From the NCBI GenBank assembly GCA_009885665.1, contig VFKI01000031.1:1-11441 (forward strand): a stretch of 11,441 bases of DNA, read 5' to 3'. Shown here one piece after another: positions 1 to 6,900 of this stretch. The notes below the pieces were generated by a model. It worked only from the letters and a program-made list of their open reading frames with translations, ran no database searches and had not been told where the DNA came from. The DNA comes from Gammaproteobacteria bacterium. Its GTDB lineage: Bacteria > Pseudomonadota > Gammaproteobacteria > DSM-16500. Position 1 is the stretch's first letter, and each line of letters begins with the position of its first letter. The translations under genes and the position numbers were made by a program.

Positions 1-38
1 TAGAGGAACTGAGTACGCGGCAAACTGCATTGACAAGC

Positions 39-88
39 GTCAGAGGGGGAGAATAGCGCTCTCCCCCTCTGACAACTCCCCCATCGCC
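39..88 (-). repeat. Dispersed palindromic repeat, copy 1
   Basis: Arms at 39-52 (GTCAGAGGGGGAGA) and 60-73 (TCTCCCCCTCTGAC) pair perfectly over 14 bp around a 7-base centre. The tail CCCCCATCGCC follows at 78-88. On the minus strand the order is tail, then hairpin, starting 10 bases after the yaiI stop codon. This is the most diverged of the four copies: the apex reads ATAGCGC instead of the usual ATCGCGAT, and the tail ends GGCGAT instead of CGCGAT. Stem and tail both carry runs of five G/C. There is no T-tract beyond the hairpin, so it does not look like a classical intrinsic terminator, though it may stabilise or end the yaiI message. Confidence 0.85.
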
Positions 89-98
89 AACATTTACC

Positions 99-542
99 CT
101 ACTTTATGTAGAGGATACCATTTAATTTATTGGCAAACGTTTGTATTTCACTTTTAGTTATTTTACCAGGGCCATCCGTCCGCACACCGCTATTGCGTAA
201 CCCTTCGCTAAAATCGCGTATGGAAAGACGCAGCTTGATATTGCTCGCCGTGTAAAGCTCACCGCGCGGATTTAATGCAATACCGCCCTTATCAACAACC
301 GCATTGGCCAATGGAATATCCGCCGTAATGACCAAATCCCCCGCCTGCATCATATCAACAATTTTGTTATCTGCCACATCAAAACCGCCCGGCACAATCA
401 GTCTTTTGATAAAAACAGACGCCGGCAAATACATCACTTGATTTGCAACAAACGTGGTTAATCGTTTGGTGCGAATTGCTGCGCGAAATACTATTTCTTT
501 AATGACATTCGGACACGCATCTGCATCAACCCATATATTCAT
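99..542 (-). CDS. yaiI: YaiI/YqxD family protein (DUF188)
   Basis: The 147-residue protein has the usual length for the YaiI/YqxD (DUF188) family, a PIN-like fold found across bacteria whose biochemical role is not settled. The family marks are all visible: an N-terminal acidic motif VDADACP (Asp6, Asp8), a second acidic block VITADIPLA (Asp75), then LNPRGE around residues 90-95 and a late G-P-G-K segment. These acidic residues are in the positions where PIN-like proteins bind metal, but nuclease activity is inferred, not shown. The start ATG at 542 has only a weak upstream GGA about ten bases away. A possible promoter with an inverted repeat lies directly upstream, so it is probably transcribed separately from truA. 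One palindromic repeat lies just past its stop and another in its upstream gap. Confidence 0.93.
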   Translation of the reverse strand: MNIWVDADACPNVIKEIVFRAAIRTKRLTTFVANQVMYLPASVFIKRLIVPGGFDVADNKIVDMMQAGDLVITADIPLANAVVDKGGIALNPRGELYTASNIKLRLSIRDFSEGLRNSGVRTDGPGKITKSEIQTFANKLNGILYIK

Positions 543-557
543 TCAATAAATATCCAC

Positions 558-592
558 GTTATACCGTTCACATTTCAAGATGCGAACGGTAT
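558..592 (-). promoter_or_regulatory. Possible yaiI promoter overlapped by inverted repeat
   Basis: A near-perfect inverted repeat has outer arms ATACCGTTC (561-569) and GAACGGTAT (584-592), one mismatch, then a further CAT/ATG pairing around a 6-base loop. On the minus strand a weak sigma70-like pair overlaps it: TTCGCA (581-586, 4 of 6 matches), 17 bases, TATAAC (558-563, 5 of 6). The start codon lies only 16 bases beyond the -10 box, so the leader would be very short. An operator covering a promoter is one reading. An RNA hairpin ahead of the ribosome site is another, but only if transcription comes from further upstream. Confidence 0.35.
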
Positions 593-603
593 TCTTGTTT
601 GAA

Positions 604-635
604 CGAACGGCGCGAAATAAATTCGCGCACGTTCG
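604..635. repeat. Long imperfect hairpin beside repeat copy 2
   Basis: CGAACG (604-609) followed by GCGCGAA pairs with TTCGCGC and CGTTCG (ending at 635). This gives 13 bp with one bulged base and a short AT loop. It abuts the palindrome of repeat copy 2 without a gap, so two strong hairpins stand side by side between truA and yaiI. The other repeat copies have no matching sequence here, so it is not clearly part of the repeat unit. Confidence 0.7.
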
Positions 636-680
636 CTCAAGGGGAGAATCGCGATTCTCCCCTTGAGAATCCCCATCGCG
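636..680 (-). repeat. Dispersed palindromic repeat, copy 2
   Basis: A perfect 32-base palindrome (636-667) has outer arms CTCAA/TTGAG, a four-base G-run, the core AGAATCGCGATTCT and a four-base C-run. The tail CCCCATCGCG is at 671-680, after three bases. On the minus strand the tail comes first, 29 bases after the truA stop. Stem and tail runs are both four long, the shortest of the family. No T-run follows on either strand. Confidence 0.92.
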
Positions 681-709
681 CAATGAAACACTTTTGATGC
701 TTCGCATCT

Positions 710-1525
710 TCAGGTGTAATCGGTATATATAGGCAATACAAAATCATGGCTATTATTTTGAGGAAAATCCCATACATCCTGATAGTGTACTGCCATCAAA
801 TACAAGCCACTCGCCTGCGCTGTTTCTGCCGCAAGGCGACGATCACGTTTTGCCAATACTTCAGCTAACCATGCCGCATCGCGCCGCCGTGTGCCAATCG
901 CCAATAAACTACCGACAATATTCCTGACCATATGATGCAAAAAAGCATTGGCGCTGACATCGATAATCACAAAGTCACCTTGCCGCTTAACCGTAATGGC
1001 GTGTAAATTTCGCCACGGAGACAAGGATTCGCACTCCGCTGCACGAAAAGCACTGAAGTCTCGTTCGCCCAATAAACATTGCGCAGCGATATGCATACGC
1101 GCGGCGTCGAGTGGATAACGATACCAAGTGGCACGCTCTGCATAAATCGCTGAATGGGTCGGTGTATTACAAATAATATAACGATAACGGCGCGCAATGG
1201 CTGAATGGCGCGCATGAAATGTCGTCTCTACGTGTTGCAACCATTTAATGGCGATACTTTTGGGTAAATACGTGTTGCCGCCCACGAGCCATGCGCGCGT
1301 CGGCCGCTGTGCTGATGTATCAAAATGCACGACCTGCCCTAGCGCATGTACGCCCGCATCCGTACGGCCTGCACAATATAACTTCACCGGATGCGCCGCA
1401 ATTTTAGTTAATGCCGCTTCAACACACCCTTGTACTGTATATTGCTTGGGTTGTGCCTGCCAACCCGCAAAGGGTGTCCCGGCATATTCAATGCCTAATA
1501 CAATTCTTTGACGACTTTCACTCAT
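710..1525 (-). CDS. truA: tRNA pseudouridine synthase A
   Basis: TruA converts uridine to pseudouridine at positions 38-40 in the anticodon stem-loop of many tRNAs. The 271-residue protein has the usual TruA length. It shows the N-terminal Y-x-G-T-x-F-x-G-W-Q strand (residues 14-23), the catalytic block AGRTDAGVHALGQVVHF with nucleophilic Asp56, and the RRYRYIICN segment that packs against the active site. The late F-L-H-H-M-V-R-N-I-V-G block is also present, at about residue 195. The ATG at 1525 overlaps the stop of the upstream FimV-like gene by four bases (ATGA), a typical coupling overlap. The position after asd and a fimV-type gene matches the known fimV locus of gammaproteobacteria. A small hairpin (696-708) and repeat copy 2 follow its stop. 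Confidence 0.97.
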   Translation of the reverse strand: MSESRQRIVLGIEYAGTPFAGWQAQPKQYTVQGCVEAALTKIAAHPVKLYCAGRTDAGVHALGQVVHFDTSAQRPTRAWLVGGNTYLPKSIAIKWLQHVETTFHARHSAIARRYRYIICNTPTHSAIYAERATWYRYPLDAARMHIAAQCLLGERDFSAFRAAECESLSPWRNLHAITVKRQGDFVIIDVSANAFLHHMVRNIVGSLLAIGTRRRDAAWLAEVLAKRDRRLAAETAQASGLYLMAVHYQDVWDFPQNNSHDFVLPIYTDYT

Positions 1526-1878
1526 GACGATAACTGGTCTTCTAATGCCTTGGCTGCTTTGCGATCCTGCTTATTCCCTTCTTGCATAATTTTTGCCAAT
1601 AATTGACTGGCTTCATCGTGTTTGCCCATTTCAAAATAAGCGCGCGCTAAATCCAATTGCGTCGCAATTTTATTTTCACCGCTAATCCCTTCGACATCAG
1701 GCGCTATATTTTTTGTTGATGAAACAGGGATATTTATTTTATTACGCCGAAAATAACGCACCGATAATAAGACAAGCAGCAAACCGCTTATCACCCAGAT
1801 ACAATGCGTCAATGTTAACCATACGGGCAATGCATCATTTAATACAGATAGTAATATATCTTTCATGGTAGATCCCAC
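1522..1878 (-). CDS. Miniature FimV-like membrane protein
   Basis: This is a 118-residue protein with one strong membrane helix (about residues 19-42) followed by RYFRRNK. The positive-inside rule puts the C-terminus in the cytoplasm. Residues about 69-115 (NKIATQLDLARAYFEMGKH onward) match the conserved C-terminal TPR-like motif of FimV, the inner-membrane protein that in Pseudomonas supports type IV pilus and polar assembly. The LysM and large periplasmic parts of full-length FimV (usually many hundreds of residues) are absent. The neighbours asd and truA are those of fimV, so it is probably the local, reduced fimV orthologue. The start is uncertain: GTG at 1878 overlaps the asd stop by one base and has AGGGA eight bases upstream, while ATG at 1866 would give 114 residues with a GGGA six bases away. 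I did not assign fimV because most of that protein is missing. Confidence 0.8.
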   Translation of the reverse strand: MGSTMKDILLSVLNDALPVWLTLTHCIWVISGLLLVLLSVRYFRRNKINIPVSSTKNIAPDVEGISGENKIATQLDLARAYFEMGKHDEASQLLAKIMQEGNKQDRKAAKALEDQLSS

Positions 1879-2897
1879 TATATTTTTCCCTGTTTAATTA
1901 AGGTTTCTGCTATATGCACAGCGTTCAATGCTGCCCCTTTACGAATATTGTCAGCGACCACCCACAAGCATAATCCATGCGAATGCGAAATATCTTGGCG
2001 TACACGCCCCACACACACATGATCCTGACCCGCTGCATCCCGTACCGGACTCGGGAAATCCCCCGCGTCTGCAAATAATTTTACGCCAGGCATTTGACTT
2101 AACATACGTTGCGCTTGTGACACCGATAACGGTTGTGAAGTTTCAATACTGACGGCGGCAGCATGGCCATAAAAAACGGGCACACGTACCGCTGTCGCAC
2201 TAATGGCAATTGTTTCATCATTAAAAATTTTATGGATTTCACGTAGCAGCTTCATTTCTTCGCGGGTATAACCATTTTCTTCAAATGCATCAATTTGCGC
2301 CAAAACATTAAAAGCAATTTGTTGCGGATACACCGACGGCATAACCGATTGGCCATTTAATATTTGAATACTTTGCTGTGACAATTCAGTGAGCGCCGCC
2401 TTACCACTGCCCGAAACTGATTGATACGTCGCAATTTGAATGCGCTTGATATGCGCGGCATCATGCAAAGGTTTCAAAACCATCGCAATGGGAATTGTAC
2501 TGCAATTTGGACTGGCAATCATTTTTTTATGTGCTTGCGCCAATGCCGCCGCATTCACTTCTGGAACAACCAGCGGCACATCAACATCATTACGAAACCA
2601 AGCACTTTTATCAATAATCCAATTGCCCAGCGCGGCAGCACGCGGTGCAAATTCAGCGGATATTTCATTGCTAGCACAAAAAAAACAAAGTTGCGTTTGA
2701 CTAAAATCAAATTCATCGACGCGACGTACGGTATAAGCCGTGCCCGCATAAGGAATAATATCGCCCGCTGAACGATCACTCGCTAACAAATAAATATTGC
2801 GCAGCGGAAAATGCCGTTCCGCCAACAACGCCAACAATGTGTGTCCGACAATGCCCGTTGCACCAACAATCGCTATATCATATGTATTTTTCTTCAT
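1878..2897 (-). CDS. asd: Aspartate-semialdehyde dehydrogenase
   Basis: Asd reduces aspartyl phosphate to aspartate semialdehyde with NADPH, the branch point to lysine/diaminopimelate, methionine and threonine. The 339-residue protein has the N-terminal nucleotide-binding loop VGATGIVG (residues 11-18), the active-site SPNCST with catalytic Cys132, the SGSGKAALTEL segment near 161, and VRVPVFYGH with the substrate Arg237 and general-base His244. Because the catalytic Cys is kept, this is a working-type Asd and not the Usg-1 paralogue that often sits beside fimV. DKSAWFR around residue 96 replaces the more common SSAFR pattern. The ATG at 2897 shares one base with the stop of the upstream hydrolase (TAATG), and its own stop overlaps the next start, so it sits in a coupled operon. 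Confidence 0.95.
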   Translation of the reverse strand: MKKNTYDIAIVGATGIVGHTLLALLAERHFPLRNIYLLASDRSAGDIIPYAGTAYTVRRVDEFDFSQTQLCFFCASNEISAEFAPRAAALGNWIIDKSAWFRNDVDVPLVVPEVNAAALAQAHKKMIASPNCSTIPIAMVLKPLHDAAHIKRIQIATYQSVSGSGKAALTELSQQSIQILNGQSVMPSVYPQQIAFNVLAQIDAFEENGYTREEMKLLREIHKIFNDETIAISATAVRVPVFYGHAAAVSIETSQPLSVSQAQRMLSQMPGVKLFADAGDFPSPVRDAAGQDHVCVGRVRQDISHSHGLCLWVVADNIRKGAALNAVHIAETLIKQGKI

Positions 2898-3796
2898 TAA
2901 CTTTGCTCAACACCTTGTAACCACACGCTGATTGTTTCGCCCATTAATGCGGGCGAATTTTCTTGCGCAAAATGCAAACCTTCACCAATTTCAGCCACTT
3001 CCAAATTGGCAATATTTTCCTTTGCCCACATCACTGTTGCCATGGTTGTCACAAAACCAGGCAAGTTGTAAAGCATCAATTTAGGCATGGCTAAATCTTT
3101 CAGTTTTTCTGCATAATCAGCGATTAATTTATCTGCAGCGCGCGTACCATCACCATTCGGCGCTTCAGTTAAATATTGATAGAGTGGCTTGCCACTCCCC
3201 GTTTGCAAAAATGGCGCACAATAATGCGCCAGTAAATTTTCATCCAAACGTTGCATCGCTGTTTGCGCTAGCATTTTATCGACAAATTGTACGCCATTGG
3301 TTTCAGCAATTTTTAAATTTTTTTCAGCCTGCCAAAATTGAATATGTTCACTATAAGGCAAAGAAAGAAAATCTCCCTGCACCGGCCTAATCCAAGTTTC
3401 ATAAAAGACCAGTCCACGACAGCGTTCTGGATGACGCACGCAATAAGCAAATCCCGGCAATGCCCCCCAACCGTGCAACACCAGCGTGAGCCGCGTCAAA
3501 CCCAGTTTCGCGATAAACTGCTCCACCAAGCGACATTGATCTGCTAGTGTATAACCAATATTTGCATGACCCGATTTACCAAACCCCGCTAAATCCAAGG
3601 CAATACACTGTCCTAATGACGAAAGATGCGGAATAATATTACGCCATACCCACGCGGAAGCTGGCACACTATGCAATAACAAAATCGGCTCACCGCTACC
3701 TTGTGTCAGATAATGCATGCGCGTACCGGCAATATCGACAAAATTAGAACGTAATGCGCTTTGCATTTTTTGCTGAGACGCTATTTCGTTTGTCAT
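2897..3796 (-). CDS. Alpha/beta hydrolase, dehalogenase-like, nucleophile missing
   Basis: This 299-residue protein has the fold and signature of the haloalkane dehalogenase branch of alpha/beta hydrolases: LLHSVPASAWVWRNIIPHL at 40-58, DLAGFGKS at 68-75, the nucleophile elbow LHGWGALPG at 107-115, YETWIRPV at 132-139, and GEGLHFAQENSP near 271-282. From memory of the Rhodococcus DhaA pentad (N41, D106, W107, E130, H272), a constant offset of three gives Val44, Gly109, Trp110, Glu133 and His275. Acid, base and Trp are kept, but the Asp nucleophile and halide-binding Asn are not. It may be an altered enzyme or a pseudoenzyme. I chose ATG at 3796, with AAAGGGA upstream; an in-frame TTG at 3838 would add 14 residues encoded partly by the tandem repeat and is less likely. 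It is the first gene of the tight cluster leading into asd. Confidence 0.85.
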   Translation of the reverse strand: MTNEIASQQKMQSALRSNFVDIAGTRMHYLTQGSGEPILLLHSVPASAWVWRNIIPHLSSLGQCIALDLAGFGKSGHANIGYTLADQCRLVEQFIAKLGLTRLTLVLHGWGALPGFAYCVRHPERCRGLVFYETWIRPVQGDFLSLPYSEHIQFWQAEKNLKIAETNGVQFVDKMLAQTAMQRLDENLLAHYCAPFLQTGSGKPLYQYLTEAPNGDGTRAADKLIADYAEKLKDLAMPKLMLYNLPGFVTTMATVMWAKENIANLEVAEIGEGLHFAQENSPALMGETISVWLQGVEQS

Positions 3797-3818
3797 GGCT
3801 TTCCCTTTAATGTATGGG

Positions 3819-3956
3819 GCTAAACGGTTTGCGCACAATCAGATAACTCACGTAATACAATGGCGCTAAACGGTCTGCGCACAATCAGATAACTCACGTA
3901 ATACAATGGCGCTAAACGGTCTGCGCAAAATCAGATAACTCACGCAATACAACAGA
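3819..3956 (-). repeat. Three tandem 46-bp units at the GDH gene end
   Basis: Units start at 3819, 3865 and 3911 with an exact 46-base period. The unit at 3911-3956 is the true gene end: it encodes the C-terminal VLRELSDFAQTV and the stop codon of the glutamate dehydrogenase. The units at 3819-3864 and 3865-3910 differ from each other at one base. They differ from the gene unit at two internal bases and the last few. They therefore look like a duplication of the gene end, amplified again later. Since 46 is not a multiple of three and each unit carries the stop, the extra copies do not extend the protein. Confidence 0.95.
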
Positions 3957-6900
3957 ATAACTCACAAACTCGTTGCCTTGTGTGGCGCGCAATTCATTCA
4001 GCATATCTGACCAACGCGTGATCATGGAATGATGGTGTGCCAGCCAAGCCTCTAATCGTGCTGCTATAGCCATCTCCTTATTTTCTTCCTTGCCTGCTTC
4101 ATCTTTAATAAGTAAAACGCTGACGCCCAACTTACGTTGCGCTCTATCCAAATCATCGCGAAAGCTTGAACGCCCCAGCTCATCCCACACTGTTTCAGTT
4201 TGATAAGCATTCATCTGATCACGCAACCAATTGAGATCAAGGCGCATGCCTAATGCATAATAAACACGCGCCATGTCAGACACATCAAAATCATGCCGCA
4301 ATGCCGCTTCGACAATATCCAGCGAAGTAAATAAAATGTTGCAAGTGGTAATCCGTTTGCTCAGCACTTCAGGGACACCTTGCGCCAATAAATCTTGAAT
4401 TTCTTGTTCCATAATAGTGCGATCATTTTCAGGTAATAATTCTGGCAACCGTTCGACTAAACCGCTAATCAATGGTGCAAAGCATTCAATTGTTTCTTGT
4501 AAATCCAAGGGGGGTTTGCGATTACGCAACATCCAGCGCGTAGCGCGCCGCACGAGATAATAAATTTGCAACATCATTTTTTGTTGCACGCCCGTGTTGA
4601 CGCGATAATCAAGCGCTTCAATTTGTTGCCATAAATCTTTTGTCTGATAAATGCTTTCTACCGTCACAAACGCACGCAATACCGCTTCAACGCTAGCGCC
4701 CGTTTCACGATGTAGTCGCTCCACAAAATTAATACCCATATGGTCAGTGACATGCTTGCCCAATTGCGTGGCAATGATTTCGCGACGCAAACTATGGTTT
4801 TTCATTTGTGGTAAATAGGTTTGACGTAATGATTCAGGAAATGCCAAACTCAAATGATGCGTGAACCAAGGATCTTCCGGCAAACTGGAGGCAAGAATGT
4901 CTTGTTTTAAAAACATTTTACTATAAGACAGCATGACAGCAATTTCCGGCCGCATCAGCCCTTGGCCATTAATTTTGCGCTCCTGCAACACTTTTTCACT
5001 CGGCAAAAACTCCAATACGCGATCAATGCGGCCGCGTTTTTCCATCTCCGCCATATAACGTCGCAATAAATCCATGGTCTGCGAGGCAACAGAGGCTTCC
5101 AGACTTAACATCTGGGTTTGCTCATAATTATCACGCAATACCGATTGGGCAATTTCGTCAGTCATTTTCTCCAATAATATGTTACGTTCTTCCAGCGTCA
5201 TTTGCCCCGCATCGATTAACATATTAAATAAAATCTTGAGATTGACTTCATGATCAGAACAATCTACACCGGCAGAATTATCGATAAAGTCCGTATAGAT
5301 GACACCACCCGTCAGCGAGTATTCAACGCGTCCTAATTGCGTCAACCCTAAATTACCCCCTTCACACACCACCCGCGCGGTCAATTCATTGCCATTGACA
5401 CGCAAACCATCATTATTGCGATCGCCGACTTCTGCATGGGTTTCGAAACTGGCTTTAACAAACGTGCCGATGCCACCATTCCAGATTAAATCAACGGGTG
5501 CTTTTAACAGGGTACGAATTAATTCATTTGGCACCAGCGTGTCTGCGGTAATGCCAAATGTTTTTTTCATTTCCGCAGTAATAGCGATAGATTTAGCTGA
5601 ACGGCTAAATACGCCGCCACCTGGCGAAATTAATTCAGCTTTATAATCAGACCAAGCAGAACGCGGCAATTCAAACAACCGTTTTCTTTCTGCAAAACTG
5701 GCGGTCGCATCCGGATTGGGATCAATAAAAATATGCATGTGATTGTAAGCCGCCACGAGACGAATATGGGGAGATTGCAGCATGCCATTACCAAACACAT
5801 CCCCGGCCATATCACCAATGCCAACCACGGTGAAATCAGTGGTCATGGGGTTTAAACCCAATTCACGGAAGTGACGTTTGACAGATTCCCACGCACCACG
5901 TGCGGTAATGCCCATTTTTTTATGGTCATAGCCCGCCGAACCACCCGATGCAAATGCATCTTTCAGCCAAAAGTTATATTCTTTTGAAATCGAATTGGCA
6001 ATATCAGAAAAAGTTGCCGTGCCTTTATCTGCAGCAACAACAAGATAAGGGTCGTCATCATCATAGCGCACCACATGCAGCGGTGGCACAACTTCGCCAT
6101 CACAAATATTGTCGGTAATATCCAACAAACCGCGAATAAAAGTTGTATAACAATAAATGGCTTCCTGCATAATTGCATCACGATCGCCTTCCACGGGCAA
6201 TTGCTTGGGAAAAAACCCCCCTTTCGCACCCACCGGTACAATCACTGAATTTTTCACTTGTTGGGCTTTCATCAAACCCAACACTTCCGTACGGAAATCT
6301 TCACGCCGATCAGACCAACGCAAACCGCCGCGCGCGACTTTACCACCGCGCAAGTGCACGCCTTCAACGCGCGGGGAATATACGAAAATTTCATACATAG
6401 GTCGCGGCAACGGTAAGTCGGAAATTTTAGCCGGATTGAATTTAAATGAAATCCATGATTTGTGATCACCATTGCTGGTTTTTTGAAAGAAATTGGTGCG
6501 GATCGTTGCCTGGATAACTTCAAGTAAACGTCGAATGATGCGGTCTTCATCCAGACTGGTAATGCCATCCAATGCATGCTGAATTTTATTCAGTAATGGC
6601 TCAATCGGTGGCCGCACTAATTGGCCTTCGTATTCTGGCGAAAAACGCACTTGAAACAATGCAATCAGCGCACGCGTCACTTCAGGTTGATTGACCAGCG
6701 TACGCGCAACATATTCATGGCTGAAGGTAAAGCCTGTTTGACGCAAATAGCGGGTGTAGGCGCGCAATACAGCCACTTCACACCAACTTAAGCTCGCCGT
6801 AAACACCAACTGATTAAACGCATCATCTTCCGCATGGCGAAACCAAATATGCGTGAATGCGTCTTGAAAACTATCGCGCACTGCATTGACATCAATTTCA

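Noticed and set aside
1878..2897. asd as the inactive Usg-1 paralogue expected at a fimV locus
   Set aside because: The catalytic Cys132 in SPNCST and the His244 and Arg237 positions are present, so it reads as a true Asd.
3797..3838. TTG start for the hydrolase adding 14 residues
   Set aside because: Its first codons lie in the 46-bp tandem repeat, TTG is a rare start, and ATG at 3796 has a better ribosome site.
3819..3956. Tandem repeat as a phage or integron attachment site
   Set aside because: There is no integrase, tRNA or foreign cargo nearby, and the repeats are exact tandem units of the gene end.
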